Positions 11,446-22,388 are shown, counted from the first letter of the stretch. The stretch is DNA of 64,000 bases from Macrothele yani (GCA_039090855.1 CM076997.1:163090709-163154708); one strand, 5' to 3'. The notes: generated from the letters alone by a model not told the origin. Numbers and translations: made by a program.

Positions 11446-12130
11446 TTAAAAAAATTATGGAGCCTAAAAATATTTGGGGAAGAAAAAGGTTATGCGAGGG
11501 TCGTTCAGAAAGTAGCCAGAAAATGTTTTCATGAGGCTGCAGTGTAACGCAGTAACCTTACTTACACTTACATACTTTGGAAATATTTTCTCCCTCTACC
11601 TGCAGGCACCGGTCCTACCTTTCTATCCGCCCCTCGAAGGTGTGTTCGGAACCCTTCCTTTACAAGTGGTTCAGGATAACCATCATACCAATGTTCAGTT
11701 CAGTATTTGATGCAAACCGTTGCTCACGGAGTTCTTTTTTCACTTCAAGGAATAGGTGGAAATTGCACTGAGCGAGGTGCCGTTAATACTGAAGGTACGC
11801 TATCAATTCGATGCCAATATTTTCGTTAGCCTATTGGGCAAAGAAAGCACGATGTACGGGGGCATTTTAGCGAAGCAAGATTCAACCAGTTTGTGCATAT
11901 TCTGCGCGTTTTGGGGAAAGTTTTTTGTTTCGAGGACCTTTGAGAACTTCAGAATAATAGGCACGGGTTACAGTTCTCTCTTGTGGAACAACATGGTCAT
12001 AAACATGGTTTGGGGCGCAATTGGATATGAACCCCGCACCCCTCTGGTACGCATCGCCGATACACTCAACAGCCACCGCACCATCTACGACGTTTCGGAG
12101 TCTGTAGTCATCTCTTACCTGCAGGACCTG
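11446..12130. other. Degraded sequence upstream of a transposase fragment
   Basis: 'GGGTCGTTCAGAAAGTAGCC' near 11498 resembles terminal sequence of mariner-type elements, and 11756-12130 stays open in the frame that enters the transposase fragment. I cannot confirm that the two belong together. Confidence 0.35.
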
Positions 12131-12460
12131 CCAGCGGCCACGTTTGAACTGTACATTGCGCGCCCGCACGTGGGACGCATCGTGCAACATTTATGTACGG
12201 CCCACGAGGTGTCGCTGCTGCCGTGGCCCGTCTGTTCTCCCGATATGTCGCCCATCGAACACGTCTGGTCGCTCATCGGAACCGAGTGTCTCGGCAAGCA
12301 CCTCCCGCGGCTACGCCTCATGAACTGTTGCAACGTGTGGAAGCAGCCTGGACCGACATACCCCAAGCCCACATCCAAAGCCTCTTTCGTTCGATGCCGC
12401 TGCGTGTAGCGGCCGTTATTGCCAGCCATGGGGGTTATTGCCAGCCATGGGGGCCACACG
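12131..12460 (+). pseudogene. Tc1/mariner transposase C-terminal fragment
   Basis: Frame fragments give 'ARPHVGRIVQHL', then 'LLPWPVCSPDMSPIEHVWSL' (the C-terminal catalytic block with the acidic residue in PIEHVW), and in the +1 frame 'ELLQRVEAAWTDIPQAHIQS' and 'LFRSMPLRVAAVIASHGG', the usual Tc1 tail. At least one frameshift lies near 12300. A short block reading 'VIASHGG' is tandemly doubled at about 12413-12450. Confidence 0.85.
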
Positions 12461-12464
12461 AACT

Positions 12465-12513
12465 ATTGATGTCTGCGTGTTCCGCAAGTCGCACGGAACA
12501 CGCAGACATCAAT
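12465..12513. repeat. Perfect 20-bp snap-back hairpin, 9-nt loop
   Basis: Arm 12465-12484 is the exact reverse complement of 12494-12513, with a 9-nt spacer. It lies immediately downstream of the transposase fragment's tail. Confidence 0.95.
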
Positions 12514-12699
12514 AAGCTCAGTCGCAGACATCTGTAAGCTCAATCGTTTCATCTTTGTATCTGTTGGTATGTGTCCAGTAAATCTGGCTTTGCTATCTCG
12601 TGTCCTTCTTGTTGTTGCATTTTGGGTGGCCAGCAGTGTACATATATGTATACATATAATGTTGTGGATGTCTGATCGTACCACCCCAGATTTTGAAAC

Positions 12700-12838
12700 A
12701 CGGTTTCACCACTTAACGGTAGTCAGGTGGTCTCATGCGCTGGCTTCTGAACATTTGCACGAGAAGTGCGTCTGTCCCAAGGAGCTGGTCCTGTCCTCCT
12801 TGTACAACGAGTGGACCTGAATTTGGGACGGGGGATAA
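12700..12838 (+). mobile_element. Possible very old SINE-A copy
   Basis: 'CAGGTGGTCTCATGCGCTGG', 'CTTCTGAACATTTG', 'ACGAGTGGACCTGAATTTGG' and 'GACGGGGGATAAGG' loosely follow the SINE order (head, CTCTGATCATTCG, ACCAGTGACCCTAAATTAGG, GACGGGCGACTGC). Divergence is high; an alignment would settle it. Confidence 0.35.
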
Positions 12839-13984
12839 GGTTCACTCTAAAATGAATAAATGTTAAAGTTCACTCCAAAACAAATAGAAACAGAAAAGGT
12901 GGCGATCGTAAACGTCGACAAATGAATAAATGCTTAGAAACTCCAGCTTTAATTATTTCAGTTCTTAATGTTATATAATATCTATTTAAGTGTAAGTTCT
13001 TTGATTTGCCATTAGAAACTACACAACGGAAAATTCAAACTAGCAGGGAAGTCTTGCACATTAGAGGGATTTACCGGCACATAAAAGAAGTGCAAAGCGG
13101 CGCTTGAAATAAATTATCCCCAGAGTAACAGCTTGGATATATTTTGGTCCAAGGAAATGGGCTTGACGTAACGCTATTTCATCGAACTGCTAATAGATTA
13201 AAAAAAAACAAAAGAAGTGAAACAAGTAACATTTTCCGTTATCAAAGAAAAATGTTGAAATTCTCATTAAAATTGAGAAAATCTTATTTTTCCTGATGTT
13301 GTACTGACTAAATATGAGTGGCAGATGTTTATTACATTACTTACTTGGCGTTTTTTATTCAAGAATTCATTATTTTAATATCTTTTATAAATGTCTCACC
13401 ATCTGATGCTTCTTTTTTTGCTTCTTCTTATTGTTACTCTTTAAGCGAAACAACGCTCTGTAATTATCGATTTTGCGTCATTTGGAGGTAAAACATACCT
13501 GGAGAATTGATCGAGCAGTCGACGTCCCTATATATTTCAGCAGATTATCCGTTAACTCCAACGCAAGAAATAATTTCATTTCCGTGGGTAATCATTCTTG
13601 TAATGCATCACATTATGCTTAGGAACTCGATGTATATTGCGAAGTGAAATTAAAACATGCATCAATAAAGTCAGGATTAGCGTGTGCATGAACTTTCTCT
13701 ACCGAAATATTGATCCCAGTGAAAACGCTGCATTCATAGGTCGTGAGGAGTGTTGTCAATAGGCAAGAAAAGAGATGGTCTGATGCGGAGAAGTTCGATG
13801 ATTAGAAGCAACTTTTCTTTGGTAATCACAGATGCTGAATAAATAAATACTCACATCTGCCGGGAACTATCCAAGCGAAAGTTATCAGATGGTTTGATGA
13901 GGCGTTCGAAATCTGCGGTTGCAGCAAAGCATACTGTTCGTATTCTTTTCCAAACATGTCTGCAATTATATCTAGATGATTGTA
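12839..13984. other. No recognisable gene
   Basis: AT-rich DNA. 'AAATGAATAAATG' is repeated at about 12850 and 12921 around 'TTCACTC' pieces, but I see no element. Confidence 0.45.
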
Positions 13985-14050
13985 CACTATATTGACAAAA
14001 GTCACCGGACACTTAGAAGAGAAACACAACATAGCATTTATCGACATACA

Positions 14051-14329
14051 TTAGTACGGTGTCGGTCCACCATTGGCCTCAACGCATGCACTGACGTTTC
14101 GAGACATGCTTTCGACAAGGTTTTGGAACAGGTATGTGCTTTCATTCAGTACATAATGCTGCTGGTAACTTTTGCTTAGTATTACGCATTGGTTTCAAAC
14201 TTTTTATGCGACCCTCTAATTCACCCCATAGGTATTCTATGGGATTAAGATCAGGGCTCTGTACTGGCCAGTCCACACACGATACGGAATCATCGTCAAA
14301 CCACGCAGTAACAGTCCTTGCTTTATGGC
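14051..14329 (-). pseudogene. Tc1-B transposase, C-terminal part
   Basis: Minus strand: 'HKARTVTAWFDDDSVSCVDW', then 'PVQSPDLNPIEYLWGELEGR', containing the last catalytic acidic residue in the NPIEYLW block, and a tail ending 'EANGGPTPY' with stop at 14051-14053. It continues the gene from 17258 across the LINE insertion. Confidence 0.9.
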
Positions 14330-15059
14330 GCTCTGAACGTGTGTGCCTTTGCTCCGCATTTGTGTTACCTTCTTCGCTCGTATAATGATTCCAATCATCT
14401 GCTTTGTGGAGTGTGATGTGCATGAAGTTTTCGTCTTTCATTTGAGATACCTCCCATGTGGGTCAGTGCTCATTCGTTCTCATTATCCTAGTTTTACTTC
14501 TCGACCAAGCCGGTCCTTCTACGAACTTTCTTCGCCATTGCAAATGAAGACTTCACTCGGATTGGCTAGCAGTCCATGAGAAATGCCTGGTGGCCACGCT
14601 CTTCTCAGCTCCGTAAATTGTGCTCTATTTTCCTGGCTTCAGCGTGTGAAGCCTTGTTAGTTTGCTCTTACTTCGTGCATAAAGTTTAGGGCTTGCCTAC
14701 CTGTGACTTTTCCAGGTCGGTAAGGGCTTATTTTGCGAATAATCAATCATAATTCTTCACTTTGGGCATGTTTATACAACGCCCATCGTGACTTGCCTTG
14801 ACTGTTTGCTCTGTCACTGCCTGCTGCTTGTGCCCTGTATCTGCGTTCGTCTGCTGTGTTAATGCTACACCTTTTATGAGTGGTTCGCAGCGCTGCCTTC
14901 AAATGTTTGCTGCTTGCCTTCTCAGAGCTACGCCCTTCTTCAGCGGTTCCCTGCGTCACCTGCCTCAGCGCTCCATCTCCTGTACGTGTACCTCGCCTTC
15001 CGTTAGTGGTTCTCTACGTCCTTCCTGCGTCAATGGTCTGTTCTGTTGAGCCTTGCTTT

Positions 15060-15275
15060 TTTTTTTGATTGGAAGTTTAACAACCACCGTGATCAACTCA
15101 ATGGGCTATAACCAGTCGCCCGTCCCTAATTTAGGGTCACTGGTTCCAGGGAAGGGAGAGAGCCAGTGCCGTAAGACAAACACAACATCCATGCCTGACC
15201 GGGATTCGAACCCGGACCCCTTACGGACGAATGATCAGAGGCCAGCGCCTTTGACCACTGCGCCACCGGGGCGGC
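15060..15275 (-). mobile_element. SINE-A copy 5, 13-bp target duplication
   Basis: Full SINE with T-run (its A tail) at the left and the 'GGGGCGGC' head at the right. The flanking duplicates TGAGCCTTGCTTT at 15047-15059 and 15276-15288 are identical. It sits in the leader of the LINE-derived insert, so it is a third-level nesting. Confidence 0.95.
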
Positions 15276-15340
15276 TGAGCCTTGCTTTGAATCATTCGTT
15301 TCACTTCCTTGCGTTGCCCCGCCTAACTGTTACTGACTCG

Positions 15341-16852
15341 ATGTCTGCTTTTCAGGACTATTTTTTTGCACCTTCCCCACCGGCTGTGTGTTCTCCATTC
15401 TACGCATTGCTTCAGACTTCAATAGATTCTTTTATCGCCCTTCAAAGTGATACAATTACAGGGGCTATGGCCGAATCCTCTGCTCTTGGTAAGTCCATGA
15501 TTGAAACTCTTAGCCTTGGCGTCAAGTTTGAGGCGCTTCCTCAGACAAAGCTGAATGCCTACAAGGCTGCGTTATCGTTTCTCCCTGTCGATGTGATCAC
15601 GCACATTGGCAAAAACCCTAAGTCGGTGCTCGTTAATTTTTTCTTAACTGCTTATGTTGCGCAGGTCCTTTCCACTGGCATTTTTATTGGGGACCAGAGC
15701 TTGGTTCCGTTGCCCATTGCACACTGCCCTGTTACTACGTACCCAGTCCCACTGAAGTGTCCAATGCTTTTTTGGTTTCTTTTCTTTCTCGGTGTGGACG
15801 CGTTGTCGGTGAAGTCCGCACGCTCCCCTCCGCACCCACTGATTGAGGTGATCGGCCTTATTTGAGATTTCGTCGTCAAGCCCTTGTTTTTTTTCCAGAC
15901 ACAACTTTCAAAACTTACTGCCCTACTGCCTTCCGCGTTTTTTGGTCATCGCCCGATTTCCATTAATGTCTTGTCTGCGTGCCATTGCTCCACCTGCTAA
16001 GCCCCTGGCCATCATCGCTCACAGCACCCGTCTTCAACCACTTGCTGCTCTGCTGTAACCCTTAGTGTCTCCACGACGTTGCCATCTTCTGCTCCAGCAG
16101 TCCCACCGGTGTCTCCTACTTTGCCGCCTCGCCCGCACCTTTAGTTATGCCCACGTTGTCTGCATCCGTTGGCCTGTTTCCGCCTCGGCAGTGGTAGTCC
16201 TCTTCTTCCATTCCGGCTACTTCGCCCCTGGCTCCTGACCCTGTTCAGCCTCATCTTTCTCCAATTTCTGACCCGATGGTGCCTTCTCCGTTGCCTGCTC
16301 CATCCGTGCCTGCTTCTGAGCCAACACCGCCTGCCTCCGTTGGACTCTCTTAGTCTCTGCCGTTGATGTCCTTTTCTTTCCTGTTGGTTCCTTTACCACC
16401 AGCTGGTTCCCTTACCACATCATGACTCTTCCTTGCCGGTTTCCGCTCTAACAACACAGGACTTGGTGTGTGATTCACTCAGTGATAGCACCCTGACTTG
16501 CTCACCCCCTCATACGCCTGTTCGGCGCTCTTCTAATGCCTCCAGCGTTGATGCCACTATAACTCCTGCTGGTCATCTGCTTTCTTGTTTACCATCTCGG
16601 ATTGATATTCTGGTTGCCTCATACGAGTCTTCGTCACAAGTCCTTGCTGCTGTTTCAGTTTACTACAGTGAAACAACTGTGTCCCGTAGCTCGCCTCCTG
16701 CTGGTCTACCAGATGAGACTCCTCTCCAGCCTGCCGCTCCAGCTTCTTGCACTGCATCGACTAGTGCTATTCCCAAGAAGCGTTGTCGCCGCCCTAATCG
16801 TCGGACACGCAACAGGTCCGCCGCATCTCCTGCAATCCCTGCCGCTGCCTAG
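15341..16852 (+). pseudogene. LINE ORF1 / gag-like protein, decayed
   Basis: The frame starts 'MSAFQDYFFAPSPPAVCSPF' and runs as a helical N-terminal region ('MIETLSLGVKFEALPQ', 'AALSFLPVDVITHIG') to about 15760. It then shifts frame: 'NAFLVSFLSRCGRVVGEVRT', 'RRQALVFFPDTTFKTY', 'AFRVFWSSPDF', the RRM-like segment typical of LINE ORF1 proteins. A degraded CCHC zinc knuckle, 'CHCSTC' + stop + 'APGHHRSQHP', lies near 15980-16030. A Pro/Ser-rich linker (to ~16430) and a basic tail 'KKRCRRPNRRTRNRS' end at 16852. Gag-like ORF1 proteins bind LINE RNA. Frameshifts and stops make it non-functional now. Confidence 0.7.
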
Positions 16853-17257
16853 TTGTTATAGATGGAGCTCTGGCCTACCCCTATGCATCAACCGTGTAGC
16901 GAGAATTATTCTGACTCGGATGCCTATGTCGAAGCGATGGAGAACTGAGGTCAATCAGTCTATTAACACTAAGCTTCGCTGCCAGCTTTTGGACTCCCGT
17001 TCTGTTACTCAATGTATTTTGCCTCGTGTTACTTCTAGTCTACAGTGTGTACATTATAGCTCTGTCATATTATGTTTGTGTCACCTTTGCATTGTGTTTG
17101 ACAATGTCTTGTGCTCTGTTTATTTGCCACGCCTCGCCTATGTTGCCTGGTGCACCCCGTCATAATCTGTTGTTTTATTTATGTCCTGTTTTCTCCGTTC
17201 TTCTATGTACTAGTGTCAGAGGCTCAATAAAGCAATGTTGAACCGTTGCTTTATGGC

Positions 17258-18074
17258 TCGGTGCATTATCCTGCTGGCAACAACAAGGCTCGGTTCAATA
17301 ATTTTGCCACACAGTTGGTAGGGCATAATTGTCCAAAATATCGAGGTAGACGTGCTGGTTAGCAAGTTTGTCCACGATAACCAATGGGCAGGGACCATAC
17401 CACGAAAACCACCTCCACACGAGTACACTGTCAGCTCCAAACTTGACCGTACTTACAGTGCGCTGTGGATAATAGCGTTTTTTTTTGGCTGCCGCCATAT
17501 ACAACACACGGCCATCAGGCTGACGGATCGTGTATCTCGATTCATAACTCCATAGGACCCGTTTCCATTGATCTATAGTCCACGATAAATGTTCCTTACA
17601 CCATGCTAAACAAAGAGTAGCACTCCGAGTGGAGATGAAAGGCATATGAGCAGCCGCACGACCACGGTAAACCATTGAATGAAGTTCTCTGCAAATGTTA
17701 CGTGTACATACCGTGCATCTTTACTCACCTGTACACTGAGGTCTTGTGTAACGACCTCAGTGTACAGCTGTAACGAATTATTAGCTGTAACATATATTAT
17801 ATACAGCTGTAACGACTTATTAGCTGTAACATATATTAGCTGTAACGGCTCTCCTAAGGCTTTGACGTCCTCTATCACTGATTTTCTTTGGTTTGCCGGA
17901 ACGTTTTGCTGTTTCAGGCACGCCATGTGTCTTCCACTTATTCAGTACATCCAAAACAGGTGACGTGGGTATGCTTAAACGCCTTTCAGTTTCTGTTATA
18001 AACCACCCACTAATATAACACTTAACAATCTTTCCTTTCTCAAAGTCCGTAATCTCCCGCCGCGACATTTTCAC
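17258..18074 (-). pseudogene. Tc1-B transposase, N-terminal and central part
   Basis: 'MSRREITDFEKGKIVKCYIS' followed by 'SGWFITETERRLSIPTSPVL' is the first HTH; 'LNKWKTHGVPETAKRSGKPK' the second with the GRP-like hook. After a damaged middle with a palindrome and short repeats (17729-17840), the catalytic core resumes: 'LCLAWCKEHLSWTIDQWKRV', 'LWSYESRYTI' (first catalytic D changed to Y in the usual WSDES), then 'VLVWRWFSWYGPCPLVIVDK' and 'QQDNAPSHKA' with the second D. The gene continues at 14329. Confidence 0.88.
17729..17840. repeat. 15-bp snap-back hairpin plus 33-bp tandem repeats inside Tc1-B
   Basis: 17729-17743 is the exact reverse complement of 17753-17767 around a 9-nt spacer. It is followed by about three copies of an 'AGCTGTAACGACTTATT' / 'AGCTGTAACATATATT' pattern. 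Neither belongs to a normal Tc1 gene, so both arose after insertion. Confidence 0.9.
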
Positions 18075-18435
18075 TGAACTTCACAGTGCGATACGATCAC
18101 GGTCAGCTGCAGACTGGTTTTTAATGTTTCCAGCTGTGCCGCGCATCTCAACAACGCAGCGGATAAATTCATTTGCTTTTGAAGGGGTGTCCTGTGACTT
18201 TTGTGAATATAGTGTATATTGATAATATTTGATCCTTGCATCACGTGACCCGTCACTTGAAACTCTAGATATCACTAACGGGGTTCGATACACGAGTATA
18301 CGCTAATTTAACTTTGTTTCTCGCTCCTTGATTCGTTCTCTTTAAGAAGTTTCAGAATATAACGCTATACTTTCTCTCTCGTCGAATTTCGGTTTGGCAA
18401 CCTGATGTCTGGTCAAGGGTTAGTCATGTATGTTT

Positions 18436-18653
18436 TTTTTTTTTTTTTGGAGGTTTAACGACCACCGTGAGCAACGCAATGGGCTATAAGCAGTCGCCCG
18501 TCCCTAATTTAGGGTTGCTGGTTCCAGGGAAGGGAGAGAGCCAGTGCCGTAAGACAAACACAACATCCATGCCTGACCGGGATTCGAACCCGGACCCCTT
18601 ACGGACGAATGATCAGAGGCCAGCGCCTTAGACCACTGCGCCACCGTGGCGGC
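18436..18653 (-). mobile_element. SINE-A copy 6
   Basis: Full-length, with T-run at left, box B complement 'GGATTCGAACC' and head 'CCACCGTGGCGGC'. Near-identical duplicates CATGTATGTTT (18425-18435) and CACGTATGTTT (18654-18664) flank it. Confidence 0.93.
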
Positions 18654-18664
18654 CACGTATGTTT

Positions 18665-19199
18665 CGATTGATCATATCAGGGCTTTCGCTAGAAGTCCGC
18701 TAGAGCGTGAGATCGTTATAATTGCTTTTGAAAGATGTTGAGACAGCGCAGCCTACTTTGATGTCATGCAACAAATGTCTGATACTGTATGATTGCATTA
18801 ATTATTTCAAGTTGAATGTTGCACTTCGTTTGATATTGGAGCATTAAATTTTTACCATGTTAATGTTACTTACAAATTACGGATTTGGTGGTTCGAGTAT
18901 TGGATTATTCAGATATTGAAACAACCATTGAGCACGTACGATTGAAGTGATTTCGGCAATTGATATTGTGCTGATAATTAAGAGTGCCTCGAGTGTACCT
19001 AATAAACAGTTAATATCAGTAAGAATAGGACCAGTTCTTCAGCATTAAGTACTGTGTTTGAGAATTAAGTCATCCGGAGCACGACTTAAAAGGAACATTT
19101 CAGTGAAAAGAGTGTTCGCATTAAAGTATGCTGGTGTTTTTAGACAAGTTCGGTCAAATACAGCTGAGTCTGTACTAAACGAAAGCCATCGTTGCAGTT
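18665..19199. other. No recognisable gene
   Basis: AT-rich spacer. It may include the outer part of the pogo remnant, since 'AAGTTCGTTAAATAGAA' near 19219 echoes sequence at the other side (20668-20700). Confidence 0.4.
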
Positions 19200-19229
19200 A
19201 AAAAAATCTTTATAAAGGAAGTTCGTTAA

Positions 19230-20290
19230 ATAGAAATGAACTTAAATTGTAAAAACTTAATCAAATAAAATCAAAAAGACGGGAACATATTATTAACCAC
19301 TTTTCAAAAAATTCTGAAACGATACATGCCTTTTTTATTGAATTCATAGTATACCTCTAAAGTTTTCGTACCTTTAAAGCATCTCGGGGTTTTACTTTTC
19401 CTGATTACTAGAAGCTTGAAGTTTTCTTTTTTTTTTTTTTTTTTTTTGATTGGACGTTTAACGACCACCGTGAGCACCTCAATGGGCTATAAGCAGTCGC
19501 CCGTCCCTAATTTATGGTCACTGGTTCCAGGGAAGGGAGAGAGCCAGTGCCGTAAGACAAACACAACACCCATGCCTCACCGGGATTCGAACCCGGACCC
19601 CTTTCGGACGAATGATCAGAGGCCAACGCCTTAGATCACTGCGCCACCAGAGCGGCGAAGTTTTCTTCTCCAATCACATTTGCACGTAAAACACTTATTT
19701 CTTCTTTGCTATGGTTCCCACTGAAGCACTTGTCCTTTAATGTTAAAGTTTTGTTCATTAGACACTTGAAAAAAAGCATTAATTAAAAATATGTTTTGCA
19801 GGATATTCTTTCAAAGGTTTTTAAGTATCATTTTTCCATTTTTTATATACCTCTTCTGAAACATCTGCGCTTTCTCCTGATACAGTTTTATACAAAATTT
19901 CATGCATATTTTGATATTTATCTAGTCATCAATCACTTGCTGGAATTTTTTAGTGTACTTAATCTTTAGCAAATTGCAGGGTTTTTAACTGAATCGTTGG
20001 ACCGGAGAATGACAGATTTTTATCTCGAACCATCCTCACCCATTTTATAACAGTGGCGTCGACGTGTTCATATGAACTCTATTTGGTTTTTTCTACTCCC
20101 ATTCCCGCTGCTTTTGTGCTGAATGTTATTTGCAGATCGATTTTTGAAATTTGTTGACACACTGCTTCCGCCTATACAATACTTTACAGCCACATCTTTC
20201 TTCTTCGTTTCTTGGTCAACGTCATCTAAAAGTTTCACTTTATCCGCCTCTTCTTTTCGACGTTTTGAGCGAACAACATAGACGAGTCAA
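19230..20290 (-). pseudogene. pogo/Tigger-like (CENP-B type) transposase, decayed
   Basis: Minus strand, in order: 'KVKLLDDVDQETKKKDVAVK' + 'YCIGGSSVSTNFKNRS' (psq-type HTH, about 20130-20260); 'DATVIKWVRMVRDKNLSFSG' + 'PTIQLKTLQFAK' (CENP-B type DNA-binding domain, about 19970-20070); a damaged DDE region; then, beyond the SINE, 'KLLVIRKSKTPRCFKGTKTL' + 'EVYYEFNKKG' (about 19340-19420), matching the family's LLVIGKSKNPRCF segment. Stops and frameshifts are frequent. This family is related to CENP-B; here it is plainly a dead transposon. Confidence 0.8.
19429..19656 (-). mobile_element. SINE-A copy 7, 11-bp target duplication
   Basis: Full SINE with a long T-run, between identical GAAGTTTTCTT repeats at 19418-19428 and 19657-19667. 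It interrupts the pogo transposase. Confidence 0.95.
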
Positions 20291-20704
20291 GCGTACTGAT
20301 TTTAATGAGAATGAATACGTAAACTCTACAGTCAGGCCTATACCAGTAACAACCGGTTTTACCCTGCGAAATGCAGTTTCTACGCTAGTAACGTCTACAT
20401 GGAAATGACTTCACGTGTGTCGTTCCCTTTCCGGCAAGACTCACGGCTCCTTACAGAACCCAAAGTTTCAAAATAAGGAAGTAAGGGCGTGTTGCTCCGA
20501 TCTGTGTGCTAAATAATTGTAAATTAAAACTTTTGAAACACACACACGACCCCCCCCCCCTCGAATAGTAACTTAAAAAAAACTTCGTTATACAGGAATT
20601 GATTTTCGTAATATGGAGATTATTTTACATGTAAATGTAGTTCAAAGTCAACGTTCTGAGAAAAATTTCGTTAAATAGATTTCATTAAATAGAAGTTTGT
20701 TATA

Positions 20705-21924
20705 CACTGAAGAGCAATTGAATTAGAGATACCTGTCTAGTAACGTGTAGCACCACTTTTTGTCCTGATGACGGCGGCGATTCGTCTCGGCATGGAGTCA
20801 TAAAGACACCGGAAGCGTTGGGAAGCCATACGCATCCACGACCCCTGAACAAGCTCCCACAGTTCACGAAGATTTGATGGAGGAGGGGTCAGAGCCTCGA
20901 ACATCTCTATCGATGGCATCCCAGATGTGCTCGATGGGATTGAGGTCAGGTGACCTAGCGGGCCAAGGAAGCGTGGTGACGTCGGTGGAGTGTTCATTTA
21001 ACCATTCGGATACAATTTAGGAGCGATGGCAGGGTGCATTATCTTGTTGCAGGATGAGGTCCCGAGTGGGATGTTGAAGACGCACAAACGGGAGCAAATG
21101 GTCGTCCAGGATATCCCAGTAATGTTGACCAGTGAGGGACGATGTCACACGTACCAAGGGTCCCATCTCAGTTCACGTAAATAGTCCCCAGACGAAAATG
21201 CCACCCCCACCAGCCTCATGAATACCCTGGTGGCAGAAGGATCCATCGCTTCATGTGGTTTGCGCCGTACTCGTATCCTGCCATCCGCGTGTACCAACGT
21301 GAATCTCGACTCATCAGTCCAGGAAACATTTTTCCACATGTCTAGGGACCAGTGGCGATGTTCCCGCGCCCATACTAATCTTTGCACCCTGTGATGTGTG
21401 GTCAGCAGCGGTACCCTCGTGAGACGATGTCTTCTGTACCCCATAGAGACAAGATGGTTCTTGATGGTGTGGCTGCTTACACGTTTTTGTGCACCAGCGT
21501 AAAAATTGCGAGTGATTTCTTGCACTGTTGCTCGTCAATCCGCTGTTACAATACGAGCTAGCCGACGATGACCTCGATCATTCACACGCTGTTGTCCACG
21601 GCAGTTGGCCCTTGCAGGGGTGGTTTTACCGGATTTGATGTACTCACGGTGCACCTGTGACACCGTGCCTCGTGCAAATCTCAGTGCTTGCATGACTTCC
21701 GAGATGGAGTGACCCATTCGTCGGGCACCGACAATTTGCCCACGATTAAATGTGTTTAGATCCTTCGTCTTAGCCATTCCGCGTACGACTCTTACTGATT
21801 CCCGTCGCATCACTCCTTATATTGTCGGATCGCTGCATACGTCATGTCATTTCCGTTTACATGGCAGCCCACAGCACCACATTTGCATAACACCTGCTGT
21901 TTCTAATTCAATTGCTCTTCAGTG
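20705..21924 (-). mobile_element. Tc1-like element, family A, copy 2
   Basis: Left CACTGAAGAGCAATTGAATT and right AATTCAATTGCTCTTCAGTG ends are exact inverted repeats. TA flanks at 20703-20704 and 21925-21926. Length 1220 bp. It is the best reference copy of the family in the window. Confidence 0.95.
20737..21810 (-). pseudogene. Tc1-like transposase (Tc1-A copy 2), lightly damaged
   Basis: Minus strand from 'MRRESVRVVRGMAKTKDLNT' (21810): HTH1 'GHSISEVMQALRFARGTVSQ', GRPR-like hook region 'ARANCRGQQRVN', one in-frame stop ('IVTAD' stop 'RATVQEI', near 21538), HTH2 'RVSSHTIKNHLVSMGYR', 'WAREHRHWSLDMWKNVSWTD' + 'ESRFTL' with the first catalytic D, then a frameshift near 21240 and the tail 'LRELWELVQGSWMRMASQRF' to 'SGATRY' and stop at 20737. 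The start is the ATG giving MRRESV, conserved in all three copies. It needs several corrections to be functional. Confidence 0.9.
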
Positions 21925-22357
21925 TATATAGACTGTAGTTTGAAACATACATTTTTAACCAGTTACACTAAAAACATTACATGTTTCGTAACTTATGTAC
22001 AGCGGCATACATCGTCAATCAATTTTACTAAATACATAACATGTTTTGATCAGAACATGCATGGGAAATACATTTTAAAATTAAAATCGTTACTTAGTGC
22101 GTGCGAATAGCATGATGTGGAAACATATTTTGTAAACTTATCTTTATAACGGTAGCAGTAGAGAACTCTTCAAATTGCCTGATGTGGTGCACTGGCACTT
22201 TTTTGTTTTCCTACTTTTTCTATTTAGCACATCTTTTGAAAAGGTAGTTAGTACTTAACGAATCTTTATATCCGTCCGTCCTTTAGCTCACACCATCTCT
22301 ATACAAATATTCATCCAATTTGAAAATTTATTTTTGCACACGAATGCCTGAACTGCA

Positions 22358-22388
<31 letters not shown>

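Larger units (their letters stand above)
14330..17245 (+). mobile_element. LINE-derived retroposon with ORF1 only (no RT seen)
   Basis: The insert is bounded by TTGCTTTATGGC direct repeats (14318-14329 and 17246-17257), a 12-bp target duplication. The + strand is pyrimidine-rich. It has a ~1-kb leader, a decayed gag-like ORF1 (15341-16852), about 390 bp of 3' sequence, and AATAAA at 17226-17231 about 20 bp before the end, without a poly(A) tail. No endonuclease or reverse transcriptase motif (FADD/YADD, SDH) is seen between ORF1 and the 3' end. A SINE is nested at 15060-15275. It resembles I/Jockey-group LINEs in ORF1 style; the family name is not determined. Confidence 0.8.
13985..18214 (-). 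mobile_element. Tc1-like element, family B, split by a LINE insertion
   Basis: Left end CACTATATTGACAAAAGTCA and right end TGACTTTTGTGAATATAGTG are inverted repeats. TA flanks both (13983-13984, 18215-18216). Removing the 14330-17245 insert and one 12-bp duplication leaves about 1.30 kb, the normal Tc1 size, with the transposase reading on across the join. That size, the matching ends and the target duplication together show one element rather than two. Confidence 0.92.
19200..20704 (-). mobile_element. pogo/Tigger-like DNA transposon remnant
   Basis: It encloses a decayed pogo-type transposase. 'TTCGTTAAATAGAA' at about 19222 and 'TTTCGTTAAATAGA', 'TTCATTAAATAGAAG' at about 20665-20695 are probable remains of the element's terminal sequence. 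Exact ends are not resolved; Tc1-A copy 2 inserted into the right edge at the TA 20703-20704. Confidence 0.7.

Noticed and set aside
16433..16852. Independent Pro/Ser-rich host gene
   Set aside because: It lies in the same LINE-derived insert, in frame with the ORF1 start, and fits the linker and basic tail of that ORF1.
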